Part shown: in pieces, positions 1 through 9,785 of the stretch
Layout: every line of letters starts with the position of its first letter
Numbering within the stretch: the first letter of the stretch is position 1
From: an uncultured Desulfatitalea sp.
GTDB lineage: Bacteria > Desulfobacterota > Desulfobacteria > Desulfobacterales > Desulfosarcinaceae
Length of the DNA stretch: 64,000 bases
Assembly (NCBI GenBank): GCA_937868765.1
Contig: CALMNL010000004.1
Coordinates: 942,749-1,006,748 of the forward strand
Reading direction: 5' to 3'
Notes under the pieces: model-generated
The model's input: only the letters and a program-made list of their open reading frames with translations
Database searches by the model: none
What the model was told of the DNA's origin: nothing
Made by a program: the position numbers and the translations under genes

Positions 1-2221
1 TGCCCGGGTGCAGCGCGCAAACCCCCGCCCCAACCACCAGCATCAACACGCCCACGCCCAGGCGCTGGCGCAGACGCTCCCACCAGGCGCGCCACCAGGG
101 GCTCCAACCGATCAGCACCCAGATCACGGCGGCCAGCAGGGCCACCCGCACCAGTGCCAGAAACAGATTGGCCCAGGGGGTCAGCAGGAAGAGACGCAGG
201 GTCTGGCTGCGGGCCACCGGGCCGCTCCAGGCAAGGGATACCGATTGCCACTGCCAGTCGGGCAGTCCCGGCCCGGTGGGGATCAGGGCATCGGGGTCCT
301 GCTGGTCCATCGGGCGCGTCATGGCAGCCGGCGCAGGCGGCGAGGGCGCGGCGGCAAGCGCCGGCCCTCTTTTTTGAAGCCCCTCCTCTTCTTCGGCTTG
401 ATCCAGGGCCTCCTCGCGTTCCATCATATTTTCCTGGGCCTTATCGGTTTCGTAAGCCGGGGCAAAGCCCCCGGCGTGCCGGCTTGACACGGGGTAGGGC
501 GCACTCACCGGCGCCAATTGAGGATAGAGCCCCCAGCGAATCTGCTGCACTGCAAAGGGCACGGCCGTCACCAGCAGTGCCACCGCCGCACCGATGCCCC
601 ACAGCTGGACCAGGCGCTTGAACCAGCCGACCGGCAGCAGCGGCAGCAGGGCCAATACAGCCAAAAGGTGCAGCCACACCAGGCGCGGCGCCCCAGGCTC
701 GTGGAAGATCAGGGTCATGGCGATCAGGGCCACGCCGCCCCACCGCCAGGTGCGCAACCGATAGACGGCCAGGGCGATGATCAGCACCAGGAAAAAATCG
801 AACAGCGACCAGCGCTGCAGCCAGGTGTCGGAGAGCTGGTCCACCCCGGTGGCCGCCACCAGGCGCCAGCCGGGGGGCAGGTGCAGCACGCCGGAGACCG
901 ATTGGAAATCCTGGTCCCAGCCGGTGGCCGACAACGCGCCGGTACGCTGCGGCAGACGGGCGTCGGCCTGCAGATCCAGCTGTCCGTGCCGCAATTCCAC
1001 GCCCATCTTCTTCTCGGGGCCCTGTTCGGTGATCACCCGCTCCTCGCCGCCCACGGCCACGCGGCCCAGGACCAGCGGCGGATTCATAGCCAGGGACCAC
1101 TGGCGGCGCAAGGCCCCCCGGATCTGGTCCTGCACCGTGAAACCGCCGCCGTCGAAATCGAGCCACCAGTTGCGCTGCAAGCTCAATTGATCCGGCCCGG
1201 GGTCCGGGTCTCCCCGCCGGATCTCCTTTAGGGTCAGACTCTCTTGCGCTTTGAGCAGATAGGCCGGCCATTGCCGCCAGTCCTCGGGCATCTCGGTCTG
1301 ACTGGGCTCGACGGGGGTCGCATCCAAGATCTCCACCATGCGCAATTCATGCCGCGGTTGAAACGACCAGATCTCTTCACCATAGGGACAGGGGCCGGCG
1401 CTGATCTTGAATTGCGGTCCGGCCAGCCGGGCCAACAGCCTCACTTCCCAGCGCCCGGCCCGGGCCTGCAGGCTCAAACGGCCGTCGGCCGCCATGCGCG
1501 CCGGCAGCGCGCTGTCCAGGGCCATGGGCGTGCCGCCGGCCAAAAGCACCTGGGTCAGTGAGATCTCCCGGGGCCTGCCCGACACCTCCAGGCGCAGCAA
1601 GGTAGTCACCTGCATGGGCACCGTGTCGTCCAGCAGGCGGAACACCTGGATGCTGAATTTATCCGCCCCGCTGTCTGTGGTCTCGCCTTCCCGCAGCCAT
1701 AACCGGCCCCGGGCGTCGATCAGGGGCAAATGCACCTCGCGACCGTCGATGGCCAGGGAAAGCAGGCCCAGGGAGGGCGGCACAGGCATGGTTTCCGGCA
1801 GGCGGCCCCAGGAAAAGCGACCCATGATGCGGTGTTCACCGGAGCCCAGGCGCACCGCAGGCCCCCCCAGGTGATCGACCACCGGCGCCGATTGGCCGTC
1901 GATCACCACACTGTCCGGCCAGACCGCTCCGCCGCCGGGCAGAGCGGCCCAGCCGTCGGCAAACATCAACCAGCGCTGCTCGAAGGCGCCGCCCGTGGCG
2001 GTCACCTCCAGCCTGAGCCGCGACGGCCACTGGCAGCGCATCTCGGCGCCGCCATCATAGCGGCCGGGGCACAACGCCTCGCGGTGGTCGTGCAGGGCCC
2101 AGGCCTGCCACCGCTCCAATTCAGGCGGTACTTCCCCAGGCCCCAGGGCGGCCATGGCCGAAACGGCCATGGCGAGCATTCCCATCGCGGCCAGCACCGT
2201 GAAGCAAACCAGACGTTTCAT
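1..2221 (-). CDS. Large exported membrane protein, 3' end beyond window
   Basis: The reverse-strand frame from the ATG at 2221 stays open for 740 codons to the left edge, so the gene is incomplete here. Residues 1-23 look like a signal peptide (MKRL, hydrophobic core, AMA). The next ~480 residues have no hydrophobic segments and look beta-rich. From about residue 480 come several hydrophobic helices, then a charged Glu/Ala/Pro-rich linker near 600-650, then further hydrophobic helices near the edge. This suggests an exported N-terminal region anchored by C-terminal membrane segments. I do not recognise the family. A good promoter lies at 2303-2331. The ribosome binding site is weak (GAAAG), so the exact start is less certain than the frame. 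Confidence 0.75.
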   Translation of the reverse strand, partial: MKRLVCFTVLAAMGMLAMAVSAMAALGPGEVPPELERWQAWALHDHREALCPGRYDGGAEMRCQWPSRLRLEVTATGGAFEQRWLMFADGWAALPGGGAVWPDSVVIDGQSAPVVDHLGGPAVRLGSGEHRIMGRFSWGRLPETMPVPPSLGLLSLAIDGREVHLPLIDARGRLWLREGETTDSGADKFSIQVFRLLDDTVPMQVTTLLRLEVSGRPREISLTQVLLAGGTPMALDSALPARMAADGRLSLQARAGRWEVRLLARLAGPQFKISAGPCPYGEEIWSFQPRHELRMVEILDATPVEPSQTEMPEDWRQWPAYLLKAQESLTLKEIRRGDPDPGPDQLSLQRNWWLDFDGGGFTVQDQIRGALRRQWSLAMNPPLVLGRVAVGGEERVITEQGPEKKMGVELRHGQLDLQADARLPQRTGALSATGWDQDFQSVSGVLHLPPGWRLVAATGVDQLSDTWLQRWSLFDFFLVLIIALAVYRLRTWRWGGVALIAMTLIFHEPGAPRLVWLHLLAVLALLPLLPVGWFKRLVQLWGIGAAVALLVTAVPFAVQQIRWGLYPQLAPVSAPYPVSSRHAGGFAPAYETDKAQENMMEREEALDQAEEEEGLQKRGPALAAAPSPPAPAAMTRPMDQQDPDALIPTGPGLPDWQWQSVSLAWSGPVARSQTLRLFLLTPWANLFLALVRVALLAAVIWVLIGWSPWWRAWWERLRQRLGVGVLMLVVGAGVCALHPG

Positions 2222-2302
2222 GGCAGATGCTTTCGTTAGGGTTCGATGTTCGATCAGGATGGATGCCACAACGGCCGGCGGCCGCACGCCTCGAGCGACG
2301 CC

Positions 2303-2331
2303 ACTATAGAAGGTGCCGGAAATGGTGTCAA
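2303..2331 (-). promoter_or_regulatory. Sigma-70-type promoter for the gene starting at 2221
   Basis: On the minus strand a perfect -35 hexamer TTGACA (2331-2326) is followed by a 17-nt spacer and a -10 hexamer TATAGT (2308-2303). The match and spacing are close to ideal. It would leave an untranslated leader of about 75 nt before the ATG at 2221 and lies in the gap after the upstream kinase gene, so the two genes are probably transcribed separately. Confidence 0.6.
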
Positions 2332-2428
2332 TCGCAGGGCAATCCTCGCCGTCACCCTTGGGCGGTTGTCGGTTCGGCCCCACGACACCTTCTCGTTTAC
2401 GGGATTTTATACTGTTGCGGGAATTGAC

Positions 2429-5224
2429 TTATCGCGGCCCCAGCACCTGCCGGATCTTGGCTGCCAAGTCACTGAGGGCGAAAGGCTTTCGCAGGATGTG
2501 AACCCCCTGGTCCAGGACGCCGCGATCGGCGATCACGCTGGCCATATACCCGGTGATGAACAGGCACTTGATATCGGGTCGCTTTGCCTGGATTCGTTGG
2601 GACAGCTCCCATCCGTTCATCTTCGGCATGATGATGTCGCTGATGAGCAGATGAATCTTGCCATCGTAAGCTTCTATCGCCCGCAGGGCTTCGTCGGGCG
2701 CATCGGCCAGGAGCACCGTGTAGCCCAGCGTGGTCAGCATGGCATTGATCAACTCCAGAATCGCCGTTTCGTCCTCGACCACCAGAACGGTTTCCCGACC
2801 TTTGGCGAGCACGTCCGCCTCGCCGACCGCATCGCCCGCAGCGACCTGGCCCTCATATCTGGGCAGATGGATGCTGAACTCCGTGCCTTGATCCGGCGCG
2901 CTGCGCACGTTGATGAAACCGTTGTTCTGCTTGACGATGCCATAGACCGTCGCCAGGCCCAGGCCGGTTCCTTTGCTCGCCTCCTTGGTCGTGAAGAACG
3001 GTTCGAAGATTTTCTCCCGGGTGGCCTCGTCCATGCCGCAGCCGTTGTCGGATATGGTCAGACAGGCATAGCTGCCGGGAGCACAATCGGTCTGTGCGGC
3101 GCAGTCCGCCGCGTCCCACACGACATTGCGCGTGGCGATGGTCACCTTGCCGACGCCGTTGATGGCGTCCCTGGCATTGACGCAGAGATTGGCCAGGACT
3201 TGATCGATCTGGGATTGATCCATTTTGACCGGCCACAGCTTGGTCTCGGGCAACCAGGTCAGGTCGATGTCTTCGCCGATGAGCCGCCGCAGCATCTTGA
3301 GCATGCCTTCGATGGTATCGTTCAAATCGAGTACCTTGGGCGCAATCGGCTGCTTGCGGGCGAAAGCGAGGAGTTGTTGGGTGAGGTTGGCCGATTTGTT
3401 GGCGGCGTTGGAGATTTCCACCAGATTGCCGTAGACGGGATGTCCTGGATCCAGCTGAAACATGGCCAGTTCGGAATAGCCGAGAATGACCGAAAGCATG
3501 TTGTTGAAGTCGTGCGCCGTACCTCCGGCCAGCCGTCCGATGGATTCCATCTTCTGCGCCTGGCGCAGCTGGGCCTGGAGACGCTCGCGCTCGGTCTCTG
3601 CACGTTTGCGATCGCTGATGTCCAAGGAAAAACCGTTGATGAATTTGCGCGCATCGTCCAGGATTGCGTAAATAGAAAACCACTTGAGTTCGCCACCGAC
3701 CAAGCGCAATTCGGCTTCGAGCCCGAAGCACTTTCCCTCTGTGGCCAGCAGCGCCGCCAACTCCTCATATCGCTCGGGGTGGCACCAGGCGCTTTTCAAG
3801 TCGGCATAGGTGGCCCTGAAGCTCTCGGCCGAATCGCATTCAAACTGCCGGAGCATGCCGGGATTGACGTAACGAAAGGGCCCTGCGTGCTCCTTCTGGA
3901 AGATGCCGATGGGGGCCTGCTCGATGATATAGCGGTACTTGGCCTCGCTTTCCTTGAGGGCCGCTTCCATGGCCTTTCGCGTGCGCACCATGTGGTTGGC
4001 GGCCTGGGCCAGTTGCTCCAGTTCGGCAAAATCCATCTGCTCCGCATCGATCTCCACCGGTTCGACGCCGGCCCGGGCAAAGAAACCGGAAAAGGTCCCG
4101 AGGTTCTTGCGAGCCTTTCGGAAGATGTGAAACGCCACCAGGGCGACAAACACCATCAAACCGGCCAAGATCGCAGCCATCTGGAAAAGCGAGCGGACGA
4201 TCTGCCGGCCTACTTCCCGTTTCTTGTCGGCCAGCACGGTCTCGATCTGGTCTATGTAAATGCCGGTGCCCAGGTACCAGTGCCATTCCGGGATGCCGAC
4301 GACATAACTGAGCTTGGGCGCCTGTCGCTGGTTCGCGATATGGGGCATGACATAGGTCAGGTAGCCGTGGCCCGCCTTGGCAATGGCGATCATCTGCTGG
4401 ACGATCTTGTTCCCCTGTATGTCTTCGATCTCCCACATGTCTTGACCTTTTTCGGGCCCGCAGAGCGACCGGCCGTCCCATTGTCCCGCGAAGACATACC
4501 CATCCTTGCCGATATGAAACTGCTCGATGAAGCCGATGACCTCCTGTTGAATGTCATTTTCGACATCGTCGAGGTATTCCCCGGTGCCCAGAACCCAGCC
4601 GAAGGGATCGAACGCTTTCACATAGGCGATTTTCGGAAAATGCCCCTCCCGGTTCGGCTTCGTCCAGGTGTAAGCATAGAAGCCATCCCCATTGGCACTG
4701 ACGATGCCCAGCATGTCCTTGACCACATATTCTCCCTGGGCCCCCTGGACCGGCAGCATGTCCTTGCCTTCCATTTCGGGACGGTCGGGGAAAAGCTCTT
4801 CGATCCCTTGAAAGTTGAAAGCGAAATAGTACCCGCGGCCGTTATTGAAACGGATCGGTCGCAGCGCGTCCTTGACGAGTCGCTGCAGCTCCGGCCGGCT
4901 TTTGATTTCCCGGTACTGTTCGTAAAGATTGGTTGCGATCGCATGGGCCTCCAGCACCCTGGCCTGGAGGGAGTGGCGCAAGCGGGGCTGCAGTCGTCCC
5001 CGCTGGTAGTCGATATAAGAGGTTATTTTACCGACCTCCGTTGCCAGATACTCCTTTCGGGAGGCAAGGTAGTTCTTTTCCATGGTCCTGGCATCGGCCT
5101 GATACATGTCGTACTCGCCCTTGATCCACAATAGCCCCAGAATGCAGATCGACAGAATGGCCGCCGCCAGCAGCGGGATCGTTATATTCTGGCTGAGTTT
5201 GGGTTTGCTTCGGCTTCTGGACAT
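2429..5224 (-). CDS. Membrane hybrid histidine kinase: Cache-PAS-HisKA-HATPase-REC
   Basis: 931 residues. Transmembrane helix ~14-35, a periplasmic double Cache sensor ~40-340 with two repeated LGTG(E/I)Y(L/I)D endings, helix ~345-367, PAS ~424-545, HisKA with His571 in GTAHDFNN, HATPase with N box near 681 and DNGCGM near 726, and a C-terminal receiver with Asp863. It should sense a small periplasmic ligand, autophosphorylate, and pass phosphate to its own receiver. No response regulator adjoins it; the HPt protein at 26779-27144 is a conceivable partner. The start is supported by AAGGAAG upstream. Its kinase-receiver module closely resembles those at 46764-50558 and 52510-54483. The H box has Thr where most have Val or Ile. 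Confidence 0.93.
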   Translation of the reverse strand: MSRSRSKPKLSQNITIPLLAAAILSICILGLLWIKGEYDMYQADARTMEKNYLASRKEYLATEVGKITSYIDYQRGRLQPRLRHSLQARVLEAHAIATNLYEQYREIKSRPELQRLVKDALRPIRFNNGRGYYFAFNFQGIEELFPDRPEMEGKDMLPVQGAQGEYVVKDMLGIVSANGDGFYAYTWTKPNREGHFPKIAYVKAFDPFGWVLGTGEYLDDVENDIQQEVIGFIEQFHIGKDGYVFAGQWDGRSLCGPEKGQDMWEIEDIQGNKIVQQMIAIAKAGHGYLTYVMPHIANQRQAPKLSYVVGIPEWHWYLGTGIYIDQIETVLADKKREVGRQIVRSLFQMAAILAGLMVFVALVAFHIFRKARKNLGTFSGFFARAGVEPVEIDAEQMDFAELEQLAQAANHMVRTRKAMEAALKESEAKYRYIIEQAPIGIFQKEHAGPFRYVNPGMLRQFECDSAESFRATYADLKSAWCHPERYEELAALLATEGKCFGLEAELRLVGGELKWFSIYAILDDARKFINGFSLDISDRKRAETERERLQAQLRQAQKMESIGRLAGGTAHDFNNMLSVILGYSELAMFQLDPGHPVYGNLVEISNAANKSANLTQQLLAFARKQPIAPKVLDLNDTIEGMLKMLRRLIGEDIDLTWLPETKLWPVKMDQSQIDQVLANLCVNARDAINGVGKVTIATRNVVWDAADCAAQTDCAPGSYACLTISDNGCGMDEATREKIFEPFFTTKEASKGTGLGLATVYGIVKQNNGFINVRSAPDQGTEFSIHLPRYEGQVAAGDAVGEADVLAKGRETVLVVEDETAILELINAMLTTLGYTVLLADAPDEALRAIEAYDGKIHLLISDIIMPKMNGWELSQRIQAKRPDIKCLFITGYMASVIADRGVLDQGVHILRKPFALSDLAAKIRQVLGPR

Positions 5225-5433
5225 GAATTTCTTCCTTGGGGATCCGGTTGATACTGAACGCTATCCGAAGCGTCTCGGCCAAGCGGCACAAGCTCGGCCG
5301 GAGCCGGGCGCGGAAAGAAAAATGGCATGCAAGCAGCGGCACGGGTCGAATGAGCCGGCGTCAGCTACAGTTTGCCCCCTCTCCAGCGGACACCAGTCCT
5401 GATCACCGCCGGCGCCCAAACCGGATTTAATGA

Positions 5434-5463
5434 ATTATCGAATGATGCGGGAACGGCTGTCAA
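5434..5463 (-). promoter_or_regulatory. Sigma-70-type promoter upstream of the Cache kinase
   Basis: On the minus strand TTGACA (5463-5458) is separated by 18 nt from GATAAT (5439-5434). The -35 overlaps the stop codon of the degraded RmlD-like fragment. It points toward the kinase starting at 5224, giving a leader of about 200 nt. Confidence 0.5.
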
Positions 5464-5666
5464 CCCGGCTTTCGACTGGCAGTAGCGCTGTCGTCCGTCT
5501 CCACCGGCTGCATGGCCATGCCGCTGGCCATCTGCCGGAGCGCCGATCCCAACGGTGTCGGGTCGTACCCCAATTCATATGCCCGGCGGCTGTCCAGCGA
5601 ACAGTCCGGGGCCCGGTGGCCGTCGAAGACCAGATCGGTGGACGTGAAGGCCAGATCGATGCCCCG
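5460..5666 (-). pseudogene. Remnant of an RmlD-like SDR gene with internal deletion
   Basis: A minus-strand frame of 68 codons (including the TGA stop) with no start, preceded in frame by TAG at 5669-5667. It encodes the RmlD-type motif STDLVFDG followed within a few residues by APDCSLDSRRAYELG. In dTDP-4-dehydrorhamnose reductase-like SDR proteins the first motif lies near residue 100 and a P.(D/N)(S/C)SLD motif lies near the C-terminus, about 170 residues later. Here they are directly joined, so the centre and the N-terminus are missing. This recognition rests on motifs, not a search. The surrounding 5225-5721 otherwise contains only the promoter noted above. Confidence 0.5.
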
Positions 5667-5721
5667 CTAAAGAGCAGAACGCTTTGACTTTTCACCCGCA
5701 CTCTCCTATTTCTCCCCCATC

Positions 5722-6813
5722 ATGCACCAACCACCCGCCATCGCCGGTTTCATCAGCTATCACGGCTTCGGTCACGCCAGCCGGGCCGCAGCGGTCATGG
5801 CCGCGCTGGCCCGTTTTCTGCCAGAGGTGCGCCTGGAACTGTTCACCGACTGCCCGGCCTGGATCTTTGCCGATTCGCTGGGCGCGACCTTCGGGTATCA
5901 CCCCCTGAAGACCGACATCGGCATGGTGCAGCGCTCGCCCCTGGAAGAGGACCCGGCGGCCACGGCAGCCGCCCTGGATGCCTGGCTGCCCTGGGACACG
6001 GCCCACCTGGAAAGCCTCGGCCAAGCGCTGCAGCGCCTGAAGTGCCGACTGGTGCTCTGCGACATCTCCCCCCTGGGACTGGCCGTGGCCCGGCGGGCGG
6101 GGTTGCCTGCGGTGCTGATCGAAAACTTCACCTGGGATTTCATCTACGCAGGGTATTTTTCCGCCGCCCCCGGCCTGCGGCCCCATGCCGATTTCTTCCA
6201 GCGCATTTATACCCGGGCGGACCTGCACCTGCAGACCGAGCCCTTGTGCCGGCCGGCGGTCGGGGCCGTGCGCGTGCCCCCCATCGCCCGGGCGCCCCGC
6301 ACCAAGCCGGGGCAGATCCGCCGGTATTTGAAGGTTCCGGCCGATGCGCCTCTGGTGCTCCTCTCTCTGGGCGGGGTCCCGGATCGCTTTCACTTCCTGT
6401 CCCGATTGCCCCGCCGCATCGATGCGTACATCGTCATCCCCGGTGCAGATGGCGTCTCCAGTCCCCATCCTAGGGTGATCCCGCTGCCCACCCGTTCCGA
6501 GCACTTCCATCCCGATCTGCTGCAGGCCGCGGACCTGCTCATCGGCAAAGCCGGCTACAGCACCATCGCCGAAGCCTGGCTCACCGGAACGCCCTTCGGC
6601 TACATCCCCCGGCCCCAGTCGCCCGAATCACCGGCCCTGGAGCGCTTCCTCCAGACCCACCTCGCTTCCCATCCCATCAGCGCCGAAGACTACACAGGGG
6701 GCCGCTGGCTTTGCCTGCTGCCCGATCTGCTCCGGTTGCCCCGCAGAAGACCGCCCGAAGAAAACGGGGCCGACACGGTGGCGCGCCTGCTGGCGGAGAA
6801 GTACTTCGCCTAG
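5722..6813 (+). CDS. Glycosyltransferase-like protein (GT-B fold, MurG-like)
   Basis: 363 residues. The N-terminus has a glycine/histidine loop (ISYHGFGHASRAAAV, residues ~12-26), as in GT-B enzymes and the glycosyltransferase-like half of sugar kinases. The C-terminal half has LLSLGGVPD (~213-222) and a nucleotide-sugar-binding-like stretch ADLLIGKAGYSTIAEAW (~272-288), typical of the MurG/UGT superfamily. It probably transfers or binds a sugar nucleotide; acceptor and sugar are unknown. No clear Shine-Dalgarno sequence precedes the ATG, so the start is provisional. It stands alone on the plus strand, downstream of the RmlD-like remnant, which hints at a former sugar-modification locus. Confidence 0.75.
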   Translation: MHQPPAIAGFISYHGFGHASRAAAVMAALARFLPEVRLELFTDCPAWIFADSLGATFGYHPLKTDIGMVQRSPLEEDPAATAAALDAWLPWDTAHLESLGQALQRLKCRLVLCDISPLGLAVARRAGLPAVLIENFTWDFIYAGYFSAAPGLRPHADFFQRIYTRADLHLQTEPLCRPAVGAVRVPPIARAPRTKPGQIRRYLKVPADAPLVLLSLGGVPDRFHFLSRLPRRIDAYIVIPGADGVSSPHPRVIPLPTRSEHFHPDLLQAADLLIGKAGYSTIAEAWLTGTPFGYIPRPQSPESPALERFLQTHLASHPISAEDYTGGRWLCLLPDLLRLPRRRPPEENGADTVARLLAEKYFA

Positions 6814-6854
6814 CGTTCCGAACCGCCGTGTTCTGACCTCCGGCGCCTGAATGC

Positions 6855-7706
6855 TCAGACCTTGTCATCGATATGGCTCACGAAGCGATTGCGGATGCTG
6901 CCGATCTTCTCGACCCAGCATTCTACCTCGTCCCCCTCCTGGACCACGATGGGCGGATGGCGGAAGATGCCCACGCCGGCCGGCGTTCCCGTGGAAATCA
7001 CATCCCCGGGGCACAAGGTGATATCTTCGCTGATATTGGCGATGAGGGTGGGCAGGCGGAAGATCAGATCACGGGTATGGCCATCTTGCATGATGCGGCC
7101 GTTGAGGGCGGCCTTGAGGCGCAGGTCGTGGGGATCGCCGATTTCATCCAGGGTCACCAGGGCCGGTCCCATGGGCGCGAAGGTGTCGAAGGATTTTCCC
7201 CGGAACCATTGGGAGTCGGCGAACTGGGCCTGGCGGCCGGAGACGTCGTTCATGACCGTGAAGCCGGCCACATGGGCCATGGCCTCTTCTTCGGCGATGC
7301 GCTTGCCCCCCTTGCCGATCACCGCGGCCAGTTCGACCTCCCAGTCCACCTGACCCGAGCTGCGGGGCAGCAGCACCGGATCGAAAGGGCCGTTGAGGGT
7401 GTTGGGGGTTTTGCAGAAGATCAGGGGGCGGGTCGGCGCCTCGAAGCCGCCCTCCTTGGCGTGCTCCACGTAGTTTTTGCCCAGGCAGATGATCTTGGAG
7501 GGCCGGGCGATGGGTGCCCCCCAGCGGATCTTGAATTCCCGGCCGGGCACCCGCAACCCGGCCAGGCGTTCGAGCCAGCCTTGCTCGAAAAAGGATGGGT
7601 CGATGTCGGGAATCTCCGCAAAATGCTCGCGCAGATCCACGATGCCATCCGGTTGCCACAAACCGGGCCGCTCCTGGCCTTTGGGCCCCATGCGTATGAG
7701 TTTCAT
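6855..7706 (-). CDS. Fumarylacetoacetate hydrolase (FAH) family protein
   Basis: 283 residues. The start at 7706 is chosen because AAGGAGGAG lies six bases upstream; a longer frame from 7871 has no such site. The FAH fold is visible: a small N-terminal domain, then LGKNYVEHA, the metal-binding pattern WEVELA with downstream acidic residues, the NDVSGRQAQ segment, GKSFDTFAPMGPA, and the C-terminal GDVISTGTPAGVG. The family hydrolyses or decarboxylates beta-diketo acids using a divalent metal, for example in aromatic or homoprotocatechuate breakdown. The exact substrate cannot be read from sequence and no aromatic-degradation genes adjoin it. Confidence 0.9.
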   Translation of the reverse strand: MKLIRMGPKGQERPGLWQPDGIVDLREHFAEIPDIDPSFFEQGWLERLAGLRVPGREFKIRWGAPIARPSKIICLGKNYVEHAKEGGFEAPTRPLIFCKTPNTLNGPFDPVLLPRSSGQVDWEVELAAVIGKGGKRIAEEEAMAHVAGFTVMNDVSGRQAQFADSQWFRGKSFDTFAPMGPALVTLDEIGDPHDLRLKAALNGRIMQDGHTRDLIFRLPTLIANISEDITLCPGDVISTGTPAGVGIFRHPPIVVQEGDEVECWVEKIGSIRNRFVSHIDDKV

Positions 7707-8009
7707 GTCTCCTCCTTGAATACCGAAAAAATGCGCTTGTTCCCCTCTGCGGCTTGCCTGCATTTCCGACCAAGTCATTTTCTGCCATGAATACAAACGG
7801 CTGTAAACAGTCCGAATCGATTGGAGGCCGAAAAAGGACCATGTTGGCGGGCGCCGACGGCGCTCTATCAATTTGACAGAACTCGCCGCGTGTGATGGTA
7901 TTTATCCGAAATGACGATATATTTTAATAATGCTTTTTTCTTGAATTTTACACCCTGATATGAAATGAGCTTATGGATTTGCTTCATTTTATAAAGTGAA
8001 GGTCTATTC

Positions 8010-9722
8010 ATGACGCAACCCGCGGATCCAAAACCAGATAAGCCCCCGCTCCCAGAGCGCCGCGAGCCTCACCGTGCGCCTCACATCGATCAGAAGATAA
8101 AGAGGATGAGCGATATTTTCAGCTTACTGGGCTCGGATCCGGATCAGAATATCCATATCATCGTCCAGCAGGCGTGCCATTTGCTCGAAGGCAGCACGGC
8201 CATGTACAACCGGCGCGATGAGCGCAACGGCTCGCTGGAGTGCTGGGCGGGGTGCAATCTGCCCGCCGGCTATGCGGCCGCCGGAAGTTCCCTGGGCCAT
8301 GTCTGCAACGCCACCATCTTCAAGACCGAATTCGAGCCGGTGGTTATCGAAGACTTGAGCCAAACGCCCTATGCCCAGAGCGACCCGGCCATCCGTCGCC
8401 ACGGATTTCAATCCTACCTGGGACACCCGGTGGTCTGCAAAGGCAAGACCGTGGGTTCGCTTTGCATCCTGGACACCCGCAGGCGCGTCTTTACCGACGT
8501 GGACGCCTACATCATCAGCACCCTGGCCCGCTCACTGGCCCTGGAAGAAGAGCGCAAGCTGGCCGAGAAAGAGCAGTTGCGCCTTACGGCCCGTTTACAG
8601 CAGGCCCAAAAAATGGAATCCATCGCCACCCTGGCCGGCGGCATCGCTCATCAGTTCAACAACGCACTGGCGGTGATCCTGGGAAACATCGAGTTGATCC
8701 AGATGGACGGCCTGGTGGACCAGCGGGTGCTGCGCTTCATCGAGCCCATCAACCAGGCCGGCCAGAAGATGGTGCACCTGACCGCGCAGTTGCTGGCCTA
8801 CGCCCGGGGCGGAAAATTCCAGACCCAGGTGGTCTCGCCCCATCGCTTCGTCAAGGAGGCCTTGAGCCTGGTGAGCCACAGCCTCTCTTCACACGTGGAA
8901 CTCAAGACCGATCTGGACGAGGGCACGGATCCCATCGAGGTGGACGGCACCCAGATCCAGATGCTGCTGGCGGCCATTCTGGCCAACGCCTCGGAAGCCA
9001 TTGAAAACAAGGGCAGCGTCACCGTCAGCCTGCGCAATGCAGATTTGACGGCCGACGATCGCACTAGATATCCGGGGATCAAAACGGGCCGGCACGTCCT
9101 GCTACAGATCGCCGACACCGGCAAGGGCATGGACGAGCGCACCCGCAACCGTATCTTCGAACCCTTCTTCACCACCAAGTTCCAGGGTCGCGGCCTGGGC
9201 ATGGCGGCCGTATACGGCATCGTCAAGAAACACGGCGGCAATGTCTATGTGGATTCGGAGCTCGGCCGCGGCGCCGTGATCTCCATTTTTCTGCCCGCCG
9301 CCCAGGTGGCCCGGGAAGAGGCCGAAAAGCGTGCGGCGGCCCAGATCCATCGCACCGGTACGGCTCTGATCGTGGAAGACGAGCACCTGGTGATGGAGGT
9401 GAACCGGGCCATCGTCGAAAAATTGGGCTTCCGCGTGCTGGAAGCCAAGTCCGGCCACGAGGCGCTGCACATCGCACGCACCTACAAGGGGCCCATCGAT
9501 TTTGCCCTGCTGGATGTCATTTTGCCCGACATGGGCGGCAATCAGATCTACCCCAAGCTCATGGAGCTGCTGCCCGATTTAAAAGTGGTCGTCTGCAGCG
9601 GCTTCACCCTGGACGGGCCGGCCCGGGAGATCCTCAATGCCGGTGCCCAGGCGTTCCTGCCCAAGCCTTTTTCGGTGGCCGTACTATCCAAAACCCTGGA
9701 TGAAATCTTCAAAAAGCAATAG
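8010..9722 (+). CDS. Soluble GAF hybrid histidine kinase with receiver
   Basis: 570 residues without membrane segments. GAF domain ~30-180 containing a GHPVVCKGKTVGSLCILD signature, HisKA with His214 in GGIAHQFNN, HATPase ~310-430 with DTGKGMD and GRGLGMAAVYGIV, and a C-terminal receiver with Asp502 in FALLDVILPD. Gln replaces the usual Asp or Glu after the phospho-accepting His. It should sense a cytoplasmic cue through GAF. It begins a co-directional run of kinase, activator and receiver genes, with 63 nt between it and the next kinase. Confidence 0.92.
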   Translation: MTQPADPKPDKPPLPERREPHRAPHIDQKIKRMSDIFSLLGSDPDQNIHIIVQQACHLLEGSTAMYNRRDERNGSLECWAGCNLPAGYAAAGSSLGHVCNATIFKTEFEPVVIEDLSQTPYAQSDPAIRRHGFQSYLGHPVVCKGKTVGSLCILDTRRRVFTDVDAYIISTLARSLALEEERKLAEKEQLRLTARLQQAQKMESIATLAGGIAHQFNNALAVILGNIELIQMDGLVDQRVLRFIEPINQAGQKMVHLTAQLLAYARGGKFQTQVVSPHRFVKEALSLVSHSLSSHVELKTDLDEGTDPIEVDGTQIQMLLAAILANASEAIENKGSVTVSLRNADLTADDRTRYPGIKTGRHVLLQIADTGKGMDERTRNRIFEPFFTTKFQGRGLGMAAVYGIVKKHGGNVYVDSELGRGAVISIFLPAAQVAREEAEKRAAAQIHRTGTALIVEDEHLVMEVNRAIVEKLGFRVLEAKSGHEALHIARTYKGPIDFALLDVILPDMGGNQIYPKLMELLPDLKVVVCSGFTLDGPAREILNAGAQAFLPKPFSVAVLSKTLDEIFKKQ

Positions 9723-9785
9723 CCGCCTGGCGACGACCCGCGGTGCGGCCCGGGAAGGCTTGCGGGTTTTGGAAGGTTGGCTCCG

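Noticed and set aside
441-1271. 276-codon open frame on the minus strand
   Set aside because: It overlaps the large partial gene on the same strand in another frame; that frame has a signal peptide, promoter and membrane segments, whereas this one is Arg/Gly/Pro-rich.
2246-5134. 962-codon open frame on the plus strand
   Set aside because: It is antisense to the Cache hybrid kinase, whose domains are unmistakable; the long frame results from GC-rich codon structure.
9777-9785. TTG start for the kinase at 9786
   Set aside because: The Shine-Dalgarno GGAAGG ends at 9776, too close to TTG but well spaced for the ATG at 9786.
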